Part shown: piece by piece, positions 16,038-24,600 of the stretch
Layout: every line of letters starts with the position of its first letter
Numbering within the stretch: the stretch's first letter is position 1
Assembly (NCBI RefSeq): GCF_014836615.1
Contig: NZ_JACSQN010000003.1
Coordinates: forward strand, 212,987 to 276,986
Source: Sporosarcina quadrami
GTDB taxonomy: Bacteria > Bacillota > Bacilli > Bacillales_A > Planococcaceae
DNA length: 64,000 nt
Reading direction: 5' to 3'
Notes under the pieces: generated by a model
What the model was told of the DNA's origin: nothing
The model's database searches: none
What the model saw: the letters and a program-made list of their open reading frames with translations, nothing else
Position numbers and translations under genes: made by a program

Positions 16038-18137
16038 ATGACAAGTAAAACCGAATATAGACTTGAGAACTTGACGTGCGCGAGTTGTGCAATGAAATTT
16101 GAAAATAATGTTAAAAAAATCTCATCCGTTTCTGATGTAATCGTCAATTTCGGAGCATCCAAATTGTCTTTTGAAGGGGATGCAACAATAGATGAATTAC
16201 TGGAAGCTGGAGCTTTTGACGGTATTAAAGTCGTTCCTCTTCACAAAAGGAAGCCAGATCCGAAGATTCCTTTTTATCGCCGAAAAGAAAACGTAGTGAC
16301 AGCGATATCGCTTGTTTTTGTATTGCTCGGCTTGTTCTTCACACATAAGAGTGTACCCGAACCTCTAATTGCAACCGGCTTTTTTGCTGCTGCAATTGTT
16401 GTTGGTGGACTCAGTATGTTCATCACAGGAATCAAAAACCTTGTGAAACTAGAATTCGATATGAAGACCTTGATGACGATAGCTATCATCGGAGCAGCGA
16501 TTATCGGAGAATGGCAGGAAGCCGCTGTAGTCGTCTTTTTATTCGCAGTCAGTGAAGCGCTTGAAGCCTATTCGATGAACAAAGCGCGTCAGTCCATCCG
16601 ACAATTGATGGACATTGCTCCGTCCTCTGCGATTGTCAGAAGAGACGGTGAGCTGTTGGAACTGTTGACTGAAGATATTCAAATTAATGATGTGCTAATC
16701 GTTAAACCGGGACAAAAAATTGCCATGGACGGCGTTGTAAAGAATGGCTATTCCACTGTCAATCAAGCGCCGATTACTGGTGAATCAGTGCCAGTCTTAA
16801 AAAATACAGGTGACGAAGTATTCGCAGGTACGTTGAATGAAGAAGGTGCGCTCGAAGTGACGGTGACGAAGCTTGTGAATGATACGACGATTGCGAAGAT
16901 TATTCATCTTGTTGAAGAAGCACAAGCGGAAAAAGCACCGTCTCAGAAATTTGTCGACAAGTTTGCGAAATACTATACGCCTGCAATTATTGGTGTGGCA
17001 ATTCTCGTTGCAATAGTCCCTCCTCTATTTGGAGCAGATTGGCAAACGTGGATTTATCAAGGGCTAGCGGTACTCGTCGTCGGCTGTCCGTGTGCGCTTG
17101 TCATTTCGACGCCTGTCGCAATCGTTACGGCAATCGGTAATGCTGCGCGTCAAGGTGTTCTCATCAAGGGTGGTGCGCATCTGGAGGAGATGGGCCGCAT
17201 TACCGCTGTTGCATTCGATAAGACGGGTACATTGACGAAAGGCTATCCGGAAGTTACAGACTTTCTAACAGTGGATGATGCACGAAATGATATACTGCAA
17301 GCAGTTGCGGCTGTTGAATCGATGTCCCAACATCCATTGGCACGCGCCATCGTCACATTTGTGCAAGAGAAAGAACCTGTCAAAACGACTGTGACAGACT
17401 TTCAATCGGTCACAGGAAAGGGTGCCTATGCACGAGTCAACGGTACACTTGTTCATGTCGGCAGTATCCAGTGGGCGACAGAGTTGGTACAAATACCCGC
17501 TACGATGAAAGAGCAGGCAGAAAAGCTCCAATTAACAGGGAAGTCGGTTATGGCCGTTCTTATCGATCAATCATTCCAAGCTATTATCGCTGTTACCGAT
17601 CCTTTACGTGAGGAAAGTGAAGATGTCTTACACAAACTGAAAGACATCGGTATTCGCCACACAGTTATGCTAACAGGAGATGACAAGCGGACAGCTGAAG
17701 CGATCGCCAGACAAGTAGGTGTGACGGATGTTCGTGCAGGTCTCATGCCTGAAGATAAGTTGACAGCCGTTAAAGGGCTCATCGGCCAATATGGTCGTGT
17801 CGCAATGGTTGGGGACGGCATTAACGATGCTCCAGCACTTGCTGCTTCTTCCATTGGAATTGCGATGGGTGGAGCTGGAACGGATGCAGCACTTGAAACG
17901 GCGGATATCGCTTTAATGGCAGATGATCTAAGACAATTGCCTTATACAATGAAATTAAGTCGAAAAACGTTGCAGATTATTAAAGAAAATATTATGTTTG
18001 CATTAGGAATAAAAATTGTGGCGCTGCTGTTGATCATCCCGGGATGGTTAACATTATGGATTGCGATTTTCGCGGATATGGGCGCAACATTGCTAGTCGT
18101 GTTGAATTCATTGCGGTTAATGCGCATTCATAAATGA
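16038..18137 (+). CDS. cadA: Cadmium/zinc/lead-exporting P1B-type ATPase
   Basis: 699 aa membrane pump exporting Zn(II), Cd(II) and Pb(II). Order: one heavy-metal domain with LTCASCAMKFE, two plus two membrane helices, actuator loop (TGESVPVLK), transmembrane metal site CPCALVIS, phosphorylation motif [35 protein letters not shown], final helices. CPC plus a single HMA domain and the CadC partner favour Zn/Cd over Cu. Starts at the base after the cadC stop, so the two form an operon. Confidence 0.95.
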   Translation: MTSKTEYRLENLTCASCAMKFENNVKKISSVSDVIVNFGASKLSFEGDATIDELLEAGAFDGIKVVPLHKRKPDPKIPFYRRKENVVTAISLVFVLLGLFFTHKSVPEPLIATGFFAAAIVVGGLSMFITGIKNLVKLEFDMKTLMTIAIIGAAIIGEWQEAAVVVFLFAVSEALEAYSMNKARQSIRQLMDIAPSSAIVRRDGELLELLTEDIQINDVLIVKPGQKIAMDGVVKNGYSTVNQAPITGESVPVLKNTGDEVFAGTLNEEGALEVTVTKLVNDTTIAKIIHLVEEAQAEKAPSQKFVDKFAKYYTPAIIGVAILVAIVPPLFGADWQTWIYQGLAVLVVGCPCALVISTPVAIVTAIGNAARQGVLIKGGAHLEEMGRITAVAFDKTGTLTKGYPEVTDFLTVDDARNDILQAVAAVESMSQHPLARAIVTFVQEKEPVKTTVTDFQSVTGKGAYARVNGTLVHVGSIQWATELVQIPATMKEQAEKLQLTGKSVMAVLIDQSFQAIIAVTDPLREESEDVLHKLKDIGIRHTVMLTGDDKRTAEAIARQVGVTDVRAGLMPEDKLTAVKGLIGQYGRVAMVGDGINDAPALAASSIGIAMGGAGTDAALETADIALMADDLRQLPYTMKLSRKTLQIIKENIMFALGIKIVALLLIIPGWLTLWIAIFADMGATLLVVLNSLRLMRIHK

Positions 18138-18165
18138 ATGAGGTAGCTCGAACGGGGGAAAAATA

Positions 18166-19275
18166 ATGAAGTTACGTGAATGGACAATGGAAGAGCAGGA
18201 ACAGCTAATTCACTTTTTGACGACAAATACATGGCCGTTCCACGGGAATTCAAACCCGGAACGTGCCTTGCTTGAGAAGACGATTGAAGAAGGCGGCTAT
18301 GAATCGGACGAAGTGAAAACGTTCTGGGTGCAAAATGAAGAGGAAGAAATCGTCGGTATCGTAAAAATTTACGATCTGCAGGATGAAATTCCGCTCTTCG
18401 ATTTGCGTATCGCAGACGAATATAGAGGATTCGGATATGGCCCAAAAGCTTTAAAACTCATTACAGAGTTCGTGTTCGGATTGCCAGAAGGTAAAATCCG
18501 CTTGGAAGGCCATACACGTCAAGACAACTTGGCAATGCGTAAGACATTTGAACGCGCTGGTTTTGTCAAGGAAGGTCATATGCGGAATGCATGGTTTTCA
18601 CCGAAAGAGAACTCTTACTATGATGCCGTCACGTATGGAATGACACGTGAGGATTTCTTGGCAGGCACTACGACACCTGTCATATGGGAAGATGCAAGTT
18701 ACGGAGGGAAACCGAAGAAAAAACGCATCCCGAACTTCCCTACTCAATTTGAATCAGAGCGGCTTATTATACGTATGCCTGAAATGGGTGACGCGCTTGA
18801 TGTGTTTGAAGCACTTCGCAATTCATTGCCTGCTTTAAAGCCTTGGTTGCCATTTGCACAAGAAGAACCGGAACTTTACAAGACGGAAGACAACCTTCGT
18901 GAATCAATCGCAGATTTCATTACTAGGAAAGACCTTAGACTCCATATTTTCTTAAAGGAAACAGGTGAATTCATAGGTTCCACCGGTCTCCATCGCATCA
19001 ATTGGACGATTCCTAAATTTGAAATCGGTTATTGGCTAGATACGAAATTTGAAGGGAACGGCTACATGACAGAAGCTGTCCAGAGATTGACACGCTTCAC
19101 GTTCGAAGAGCTCGGAGCAAACCGGGTAGAAATACGCTGTGATGAAGAAAATGGAAAAAGTCGGGCCATTCCTGTGAAATTAGGATTTGAACTTGAAGGT
19201 ATTTTGAAATTGGATTCTCTATCAGGGGATGGAAAACATTTACGGAATACGTGTGTATATGCGAAAATAAAGTAA
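18166..19275 (+). CDS. Two-domain GNAT acetyltransferase (RimL-like C-terminal domain)
   Basis: 369 aa protein with two GNAT folds in one chain. Residues about 1-165 form the first, with the acetyl-CoA loop EYRGFGYGPKAL and the NLAMRKTFERAGFVKEG block; residues about 190-369 form the second, with LIIRMPEMGDALDVFEAL, WLDTKFEGNGYMTEAV and SRAIPVKLGFELEG, close to ribosomal-protein (RimL/RimJ) N-acetyltransferases. A basic linker (GGKPKKKRIPNF) joins them. Both cores look intact. Substrates unknown. Follows cadA by 28 bp on the same strand, but the function suggests no link. Confidence 0.85.
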   Translation: MKLREWTMEEQEQLIHFLTTNTWPFHGNSNPERALLEKTIEEGGYESDEVKTFWVQNEEEEIVGIVKIYDLQDEIPLFDLRIADEYRGFGYGPKALKLITEFVFGLPEGKIRLEGHTRQDNLAMRKTFERAGFVKEGHMRNAWFSPKENSYYDAVTYGMTREDFLAGTTTPVIWEDASYGGKPKKKRIPNFPTQFESERLIIRMPEMGDALDVFEALRNSLPALKPWLPFAQEEPELYKTEDNLRESIADFITRKDLRLHIFLKETGEFIGSTGLHRINWTIPKFEIGYWLDTKFEGNGYMTEAVQRLTRFTFEELGANRVEIRCDEENGKSRAIPVKLGFELEGILKLDSLSGDGKHLRNTCVYAKIK

Positions 19276-19285
19276 GGACGACATA

Positions 19286-19318
19286 AAAAGGGTGCCATGT
19301 AGGAATGGCACCCTTTCA
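19286..19318. terminator. Terminator hairpin after the GNAT fusion gene
   Basis: AAAGGGTGCCAT pairs with ATGGCACCCTTT around a short loop; the T run is better on the minus strand, so it may serve both directions. Confidence 0.75.
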
Positions 19319-19327
19319 AAGCGTATT

Positions 19328-19385
19328 GGTTTAACTGAATTTAACTAGCGTAAATAATGTTGTAAGTGTCAAATTCAGTTAAACC
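19328..19385. repeat. Perfect 15-bp inverted repeat with 28-bp centre
   Basis: GGTTTAACTGAATTT (19328-19342) and its exact reverse complement (19371-19385). The right arm overlaps the stop codon of the small minus-strand gene. Part of the left arm (19329-19345) matches 15 of 17 bases of the palindrome at 32689-32705. Confidence 0.85.
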
Positions 19386-19534
19386 GATCGTCTTCCCGTC
19401 AAGAGCTGGATGACGAAAACGATACCTGCGATAACTAGTAGAAGGTGGATAAGGCCGCCTCCTATTTTCATAGCAAAACCTATTAACCAGAATGCAATTA
19501 GTGCGACAATGATGATCCATAGTAGTTTACCCAT
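19379..19534 (-). CDS. Small Lmo0937-family membrane protein
   Basis: 51 aa protein (MGKLLWIIIVALIAFW...) with two hydrophobic helices around a GGGLIHLLLV core and a basic end (TGRRSV). It matches, from memory, the small Lmo0937/DUF5670 family found in Bacillales and other bacteria. AGAGGTG lies 8 nt before the ATG at 19534. Function is unknown; homologues are often stress-induced. A longer in-frame extension to 19762 has no ribosome binding site and runs over the mntR leader. Confidence 0.75.
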   Translation of the reverse strand: MGKLLWIIIVALIAFWLIGFAMKIGGGLIHLLLVIAGIVFVIQLLTGRRSV

Positions 19535-19650
19535 TTTTTTCACCTCTTTGTAGTGGTATAGTGAATTTACCCGCTCATGTAGTTTTATAAACAAATAGAA
19601 ATAAAACAAAGCTTGAAAGAATTGAAAAACGCATACTGGAGGTGGAAAAG

Positions 19651-20061
19651 TTGGCAACACCAAGTATGGAAGATTATATTGAACAAATTTATTTGCAACT
19701 TGAAGCGAGAGGCGAAGCGAGAGTATCTGACGTCGCAGAAGCATTATCCGTATTGCCATCATCTGTTACAAAAATGGCGCAACGTCTTGACCGTGAAGGC
19801 TATGTCTCGTATGAGCGCTACCGTGGCCTTGAACTGACTGACAGAGGATTGAAATTTGGTAAGAAACTCGTGCGCAGACATGACATGCTTGAGCAATTTT
19901 TACGTATAATCGGTGTCGAAGAGAATCTGATTTACAATGATGTCGAAGGAATAGAACACCATCTTAGCTGGAACGCGATGGACCGAATAACAGATCTCGT
20001 TGAGGCAATGGAAGAGGACGAGGAATTTGTACGGAAATTAAAAGAACGACAAGATTTTTAA
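19651..20061 (+). CDS. mntR: Manganese transport regulator MntR (DtxR family)
   Basis: 136 aa Mn(II)-dependent repressor of manganese uptake genes. The six metal ligands of Bacillus MntR are all in place: D8, E11, H77, E99, E102, H103 when counted from the TTG at 19651 ([14 protein letters not shown]). HTH region: [27 protein letters not shown] is 8 nt before this TTG, whereas the GTG at 19642 overlaps it. Target transporters are not in this window. Leads into cvfB. Confidence 0.95.
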   Translation: MATPSMEDYIEQIYLQLEARGEARVSDVAEALSVLPSSVTKMAQRLDREGYVSYERYRGLELTDRGLKFGKKLVRRHDMLEQFLRIIGVEENLIYNDVEGIEHHLSWNAMDRITDLVEAMEEDEEFVRKLKERQDF

Positions 20062-20079
20062 ATGGAAGAGGTAGATGAA

Positions 20080-20940
20080 ATGACTGAAGAGTACAAACCG
20101 GGCCATATCGCACGTTTGACAGTACAAGGCAAGGAAGGTTCCAGATGGATTCTAGATGGCGGAGACGAAGAAATTATGGTCAATGCATCTGAATTTGAAA
20201 CGGAACTAGCTGAAGGGGATACAGTAGAGGTATTCCTTTATATGAATAGACGTGGTGAGTTGGCGGCAAGCTCGAAACTACCGAATATGACATGTGATTC
20301 ATTTGGTTGGGCACGTGTCATTCGGATTGACGACAAAGAAGGGGCTTATGTCGATATAGGTTCCGCATTTGAAGTGCTCGTTAATAAAGCGGATTTACCT
20401 AGAGTGAAAGAATTATGGCCGAAAACGGACGACGAGCTTTATATGACATTACGTACAGACTTAGGCGGCAATATTTTCGGCCGTCTCGCAACAGAGGAAA
20501 GAGTTCAGGAATTAATTCTCGAAGCCCCTTCCACATTATTTAACCAGACATTAAAAGCACGGGCATATCGATTATTACCTGTTGGCTCGTTTTTCCTAAG
20601 TATCCCGGAAAACTACCGGATCTTTGTTCATCATACTGAACGGGAGCATGAGCCTCGACTAGGACAGGAAGTTGAAGTGCGTATCATTGATATTAAAGAC
20701 GATGCTTCATTGAACGGTTCATTGCTTCCGCGAAAACAGGAACGTCTTGGAGACGATGCAGAAACAGTATTCCGCTATCTATCTGATGTAGGTGGTAAAA
20801 TGCCGTTTTCTGATAAATCGACGCCGGATGAAATTGATGAAATGTTCGGCATGAGTAAAGCCGCTTTCAAACGTGCACTTGGTAAGTTGATGAAAGAAGG
20901 TAAAGTGTCACAAAGTGATGGTTGGACAATGTTAAAATAA
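20080..20940 (+). CDS. cvfB: S1-domain RNA-binding protein CvfB (YitL-like)
   Basis: 286 aa cytosolic protein with tandem S1-like OB folds and a C-terminal winged helix (FGMSKAAFKRALGKLMKEGKVS). GWARVIRIDDKEGAYVDIGSAFEVLVNKADLP is the second S1-like unit. CvfB was described in Staphylococcus as an RNA-binding virulence regulator; in this background its job is not known. ATG 20080 has GGAAGAGG 8 nt upstream; the ATG at 20062 directly abuts the mntR stop and lacks one. Probably co-transcribed with mntR. Confidence 0.85.
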   Translation: MTEEYKPGHIARLTVQGKEGSRWILDGGDEEIMVNASEFETELAEGDTVEVFLYMNRRGELAASSKLPNMTCDSFGWARVIRIDDKEGAYVDIGSAFEVLVNKADLPRVKELWPKTDDELYMTLRTDLGGNIFGRLATEERVQELILEAPSTLFNQTLKARAYRLLPVGSFFLSIPENYRIFVHHTEREHEPRLGQEVEVRIIDIKDDASLNGSLLPRKQERLGDDAETVFRYLSDVGGKMPFSDKSTPDEIDEMFGMSKAAFKRALGKLMKEGKVSQSDGWTMLK

Positions 20941-21027
20941 TCCTTATCGGGAACTTTATCCATAGTTCATCGTACTACTTCATAAGATGATACGTTTACT
21001 AGGTCATCGCACAAGGAGGAAGAGCTT

Positions 21028-21915
21028 ATGAAAAAATGGTTGGTAGCAGCAAGTGCGTTTCTGCTGCTCATTGGAGGCTTGTTCCCAAGTATTACGCAAG
21101 CCGATTCGGTTATTGATGAGAAATTGGGTGTACCGATTGTTGTACTAGGTGCAAACTTGACGGATGCTGAGAAAGAAACGGTTAAAAAGAGTTTGAAGGT
21201 TGATCAAGAAGCTGAAGTCGAAGAGATTACGGTCGATGGAACGGATCTTGTTAACTATATTAAGGATGGCAATAGCCAAGCTAGAATGTACTCATCCGCT
21301 AAAATTACACGTCAGGATGAAGGTGAAGGCCTCGTCATCAAAATTGTTACACCTGAAAACATCACACAAGTAACGAACGAAATGTATGCGACAGCAATGC
21401 TTACAGCAGGTATTGAAGATGCAATCGTCGAAGTGGCGGCACCGAAACCGGTCACTGGACATTCCGCGTTAGTCGGTATTTACAAAGCATATGAAGTAAC
21501 TGGTGAAACGTTAGATACAGAACGAACGGATGTAGCAAACGATGAATTAAACTTGGCGACAAGGTTTGCGAAAGATTCGGGTATCGATCAAGACAAAGTG
21601 GCGGAACTTCTTACGGAAATTAAGAAAGCAATAGCCGATAACAAACCCGTGACAAAAGAAGAAGTCGAGCAGATTGTTAATGAACAATTGAAGAAGTTGA
21701 ATATCGAACTGAGTGAAGCCGATCGCCAACTATTGATTGAGCTTATGGACAGAATCCGGTCTTTAGATATTGACTTCAGCAAATTATCAAGCCAACTCTC
21801 TGACATGGCGTCAACGATTAAAGAGAAGCTTGGTGAAATAGATCCCGGCTTTTGGGATAAAGTAAAAACGTTTTTTGAAGGTTTAATGGATTCCGTTAAG
21901 TCTTGGTTCAACTAA
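21028..21915 (+). CDS. Secreted DUF1002 protein (YpuA-like)
   Basis: 295 aa exported protein: signal peptide at 1-25 ending near ITQADS, then a DUF1002 domain (GVPIVVLGANLTDAEKETVKKSL, NITQVTNEMYATAMLTAGI, PVTGHSALVGIYKAYE), then a mostly helical, charged C-terminal third (about 180-295) with coiled-coil character. Bacillus YpuA is the reference; the function of the family is unknown. Strong AAGGAGG before the ATG. Monocistronic. Confidence 0.85.
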   Translation: MKKWLVAASAFLLLIGGLFPSITQADSVIDEKLGVPIVVLGANLTDAEKETVKKSLKVDQEAEVEEITVDGTDLVNYIKDGNSQARMYSSAKITRQDEGEGLVIKIVTPENITQVTNEMYATAMLTAGIEDAIVEVAAPKPVTGHSALVGIYKAYEVTGETLDTERTDVANDELNLATRFAKDSGIDQDKVAELLTEIKKAIADNKPVTKEEVEQIVNEQLKKLNIELSEADRQLLIELMDRIRSLDIDFSKLSSQLSDMASTIKEKLGEIDPGFWDKVKTFFEGLMDSVKSWFN

Positions 21916-21960
21916 TCAGATACATTGATATGTTAGAATAGTGTAAAAGGAGAGGATTTC

Positions 21961-22242
21961 ATGGAGTTCGAATTTGTTGATCTTGGTGGAGATGCATTTG
22001 CGTTCCGACAAGAAGAAGATGGCAAGATGCAAGCTGAAATTACATGGACACTTCTAGCCGATGTTATGGTTATGGATCATACGTATGTATCTGAAGATTT
22101 ACGTGGACAAGGAGTTGCGAAAAAATTGCTTGACCGCGCAGCAGACTATGCCCGTGAAAATGACTACAAGATGGATGCAGTCTGTTCATATGTTGTGACA
22201 GCTTTCAATCGTTACAAAGAATATGAAGACGTAAAAGTGTAA
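21961..22242 (+). CDS. Small GNAT-like N-acetyltransferase (YjdJ type)
   Basis: 93 aa, a minimal GNAT fold of the N-acetyltransferase-14-like group: the acetyl-CoA loop is YVSEDLRGQGVAKKLLDRA, followed by CSYVVTAFNRYKEY. Such short proteins occur widely, and substrates are mostly unknown. AAAGGAGAGG precedes the ATG. Ends in a strong terminator. Confidence 0.87.
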   Translation: MEFEFVDLGGDAFAFRQEEDGKMQAEITWTLLADVMVMDHTYVSEDLRGQGVAKKLLDRAADYARENDYKMDAVCSYVVTAFNRYKEYEDVKV

Positions 22243-22249
22243 ATTGAAG

Positions 22250-22285
22250 AAGGCGATTCCGCATACATATGCGGAATCGCCTTTT
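22250..22285 (+). terminator. Intrinsic terminator of the YjdJ-like gene
   Basis: AAGGCGATTCCGCAT pairs with ATGCGGAATCGCCTT around a 4-nt loop and is followed by T residues. Also positioned to end the small minus-strand frame at 22304. Confidence 0.9.
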
Positions 22286-22303
22286 TAATCGTATATATAA
22301 TTG

Positions 22304-22411
22304 TTAAAAGCCAATTGCCAAAGTGACTGCATAGACTATACCAGTTAAGATTCCAGCTCCTGCGACGGTGTAAAGCATGTCCGAAGATGTGTATAATACG
22401 TTTTTAGCCAT
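22304..22411 (-). CDS. Very small hydrophobic protein, 35 aa, unrecognised
   Basis: Minus-strand frame MAKNVLYTSSDMLYTVAGAG..., one hydrophobic helix from about residue 12 to the end (GILTGIVYAVTLAIGF). AAAGGAGA lies 10 nt before the ATG at 22411; the nearer ATG is out of frame and stops after four codons. The stop faces the terminator at 22250. No family recognised. A single-span small membrane protein is the simplest reading; it could also be chance, though ribosome binding site and helix together argue for a gene. Confidence 0.55.
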   Translation of the reverse strand: MAKNVLYTSSDMLYTVAGAGILTGIVYAVTLAIGF

Positions 22412-22660
22412 GATTCATGCTCTCCTTTCGCTCAATGTAATAATTGCTTGTAGTCTTTAATTACCCGTATTTAAAAAAACAAAACTTTCCAAATGGATTT
22501 AGCGAATTATTAGATGTGCATTTTGGAGCAGGTGAATAGGTGTTAAGATTCAAGTTTAGGGTAATGAGTGAAAGAATCAAATGGAAAGTGAAACTATTTT
22601 GTTCATTCTCCGTATTATTTGGTATGCTAGAAAAATAGCTTAAACAGAAAGGGTGTTACA

Positions 22661-23134
22661 ATGAACAGAACAGCTGAAAGAGTACTATCAATTATCGCTG
22701 TTGTTTTGACGGGAATCGGTACGATTTTAGGATTTGCTGGTATTGCATTTTTTAATTTGATTAAGAATGATCCTTCCGTCAGACAGGAAATAGAAATGGA
22801 AATGATGACAGACCCTACGTTATCGCCATCTGATATGGATGCTGTATTTGCTGCATTTGATGTATTCGGTGGATTTCTATGGGTGATCATCATCTTCATG
22901 ATTCTCAGCGTTATCTTGAATATTATCGGCATCGTTAATATCTGGAATAACAAAAATGCGAAACTTGCTGGTATTATGTTCATTATTGCAGGATTAATGG
23001 GTGGAATTTTAACATTGCCGTCCATCTTGCTCTATATTGCAGCAATTCTTTGTTTCACAAAGAAACCACCACTAGAAGATGAACTACAGTTTGTCGACCA
23101 ACCGTATAACGACGATTCAATGAGACCGTTGTAA
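22661..23134 (+). CDS. DUF4064-type small membrane protein
   Basis: 157 aa: helix 1 at about 10-33, an extracytoplasmic acidic loop (MMTDPTLSPSDMDAVFAAFD), then three closely spaced helices (FLWVIIIFMILSVILNIIGI, KLAGIMFIIAGLMGGILTL, SILLYIAAILCF) and an acidic tail. The layout fits the DUF4064 family, function unknown. AAAGGGTG before the ATG. The 249 bp upstream (22412-22660) hold no gene I can support. Confidence 0.75.
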   Translation: MNRTAERVLSIIAVVLTGIGTILGFAGIAFFNLIKNDPSVRQEIEMEMMTDPTLSPSDMDAVFAAFDVFGGFLWVIIIFMILSVILNIIGIVNIWNNKNAKLAGIMFIIAGLMGGILTLPSILLYIAAILCFTKKPPLEDELQFVDQPYNDDSMRPL

Positions 23135-23139
23135 ACGAT

Positions 23140-23177
23140 AAAAGACGCTTACCCGTTATGGGATAAGCGTCTTTTCT
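23140..23177. terminator. Bidirectional terminator
   Basis: AAAAGACGCTTACCC pairs with GGGATAAGCGTCTTTT (one bulge) around a short loop, between two convergent genes. Confidence 0.85.
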
Positions 23178-23187
23178 TATGTGGTTG

Positions 23188-23688
23188 TTAGTAAGCGAGC
23201 GCATGCTCATGAATGTAATAGACGTATTGGACCGTCTCCACTAGACTGCCTTCAAAGTTCTCTTCGAAAATATCGAGTTGGGTAAAACCTTGTTTTTCAT
23301 AGAAAGCTCGTCCACCCGTATTGCGGCTGTCTACGTATACGAATAGCTGCTTTGCGGTTCCAAGGAAGTTGATTGCGTAATCGATTAGTTTTTTGCCGTA
23401 ACCCGAGTGTTGATAAGACGGTAGGATATACATTGCAGTCAATTCCGAGTCGCCATCTTCGTCTTCCCTTGTGAAGTTGAGAAATCCGATAGGGATGCCC
23501 TTTTCGTTTTCAGCAACGAGCAAGTGGGTTTTTTCCATGCGTTTTTCCATCATGGCATTAGAAAAAGAACGGTTGAGGTAGTCTGTTTGAATGTCTTCGG
23601 GAATGATTCCGGCATATGTATCATTCCAAGTATCGTGCGCGATATGTTGTATGTAGCCAATATCCTCGGCAGTCATAGGTCTGATCAA
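23188..23688 (-). CDS. GNAT-family N-acetyltransferase
   Basis: 166 aa single GNAT domain: IRPMTAEDIGYIQHI start, acetyl-CoA loop MYILPSYQHSGYGKKLIDYA, and VYVDSRNTGGRAFYEKQGF. The TTG at 23688 has GGAGGTG 7-8 nt upstream and gives the typical IRPMT start; the longer frame to 23760 lacks a site. Substrate unknown. Confidence 0.87.
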   Translation of the reverse strand: MIRPMTAEDIGYIQHIAHDTWNDTYAGIIPEDIQTDYLNRSFSNAMMEKRMEKTHLLVAENEKGIPIGFLNFTREDEDGDSELTAMYILPSYQHSGYGKKLIDYAINFLGTAKQLFVYVDSRNTGGRAFYEKQGFTQLDIFEENFEGSLVETVQYVYYIHEHALAY

Positions 23689-23919
23689 ATTGCTCTCACC
23701 TCCGCTATCCTTTTTCCTATCATAACAAATAATAGTCCGATAAACTATGATTGTAACCATAATGAAATATAAAAATGTTAATTATCTTAAAAATCCGCAA
23801 ATTAAAGTGTTTCAGGCTAGTATTTATTTGAAATGAATCATTTTGTATGAGATGCTATGTAAGAGATGCCTAACCAAAGCAATAATTGGGGGCAATCGTC
23901 AACTTCTTTTCATAGGTAA

Positions 23920-23944
23920 GTTTTTAAATTTCTGCAAAGGGTAT
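23920..23944 (+). promoter_or_regulatory. Sigma-B-type promoter before the YtxH-like gene
   Basis: GTTTTT (23920-23925), 13-bp spacer, GGGTAT (23939-23944). The Bacillus sigma-B consensus is GTTTAA, 12-15 bp, GGGTAT; the -10 is perfect and the -35 matches the GTTT core. The downstream gene is about 57 bp away. Confidence 0.6.
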
Positions 23945-24001
23945 ACTATAAGCATAATACGATTTACGATTTGAGAAAAGTTTAATGGAGGATTGATAGT
24001 T

Positions 24002-24400
24002 ATGGCACGTAAACGTGGAAATGGACTACTCGTAGCAACATTGGCTGCAGGTGCATATGCGTATTTCAGTAAAAAAGAAAACCGTGATAAAGCAATGGTA
24101 GCGGTAAACAATATGAAAACAAAAGTCGATTCTTTCGTTACTTCACAGAAATTGAATCGTTCAGACGAAACGAAAAAAGGTTTCTCAGATCCGTATGATT
24201 TACAGGATAACGGAATGGTAAGTGAAGGCGCCCAAACGAGCGTACATTATTATAACCAAGAAGTTGAAGACAAATCAAAAGAGTCAAAAGAAGATGGGTT
24301 GTATAAAAAGAAAGAGAATCCTGAAGATGCACCGCCGACGAATAGCAGTGATAAAAAGAGTACTACTGGCGAAGACAAAGACAACAAAGACAACAAATGA
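24002..24400 (+). CDS. YtxH-like small stress protein (hypothetical)
   Basis: 132 aa: one hydrophobic segment near the N-terminus (NGLLVATLAAGAYAYFSKKENRDKA-type region, residues 5-30) followed by a long, charged, probably disordered tail rich in Lys, Asp and Glu. This layout resembles the general-stress protein YtxH, but sequence identity cannot be judged here. GGAGG lies 11 nt before the ATG at 24002. A sigma-B-type promoter upstream supports a stress role. Ends in a strong terminator. Confidence 0.65.
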   Translation: MARKRGNGLLVATLAAGAYAYFSKKENRDKAMVAVNNMKTKVDSFVTSQKLNRSDETKKGFSDPYDLQDNGMVSEGAQTSVHYYNQEVEDKSKESKEDGLYKKKENPEDAPPTNSSDKKSTTGEDKDNKDNK

Positions 24401-24405
24401 TTTTA

Positions 24406-24434
24406 ACGCCTCATCACTTGAGGCGTTTTTTTTT
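24406..24434 (+). terminator. Intrinsic terminator of the YtxH-like gene
   Basis: AACGCCTCA pairs with TGAGGCGTT around TCACT, followed by a long T run. Confidence 0.92.
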
Positions 24435-24523
24435 AGCGGTGAGCAAAAGTTTTTTTAAAGTCTATCAGTCAATTTATACAAAAAGTCAGAAGTTTGAACA
24501 GTTTTAAATACAAATACGGTATT

Positions 24524-24552
24524 TTGACGAACAATAATTGTAATTGGATAGT
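24524..24552 (+). promoter_or_regulatory. Probable sigma-A promoter of yidC
   Basis: TTGACG (24524-24529), 17-bp spacer, GATAGT (24547-24552), about 50 bp before the start codon. Confidence 0.5.
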
Positions 24553-24600
24553 GATTTGAGGTATACTTTTCAGTAGTTTGAAATAGTGAAGGTGAGTCTA

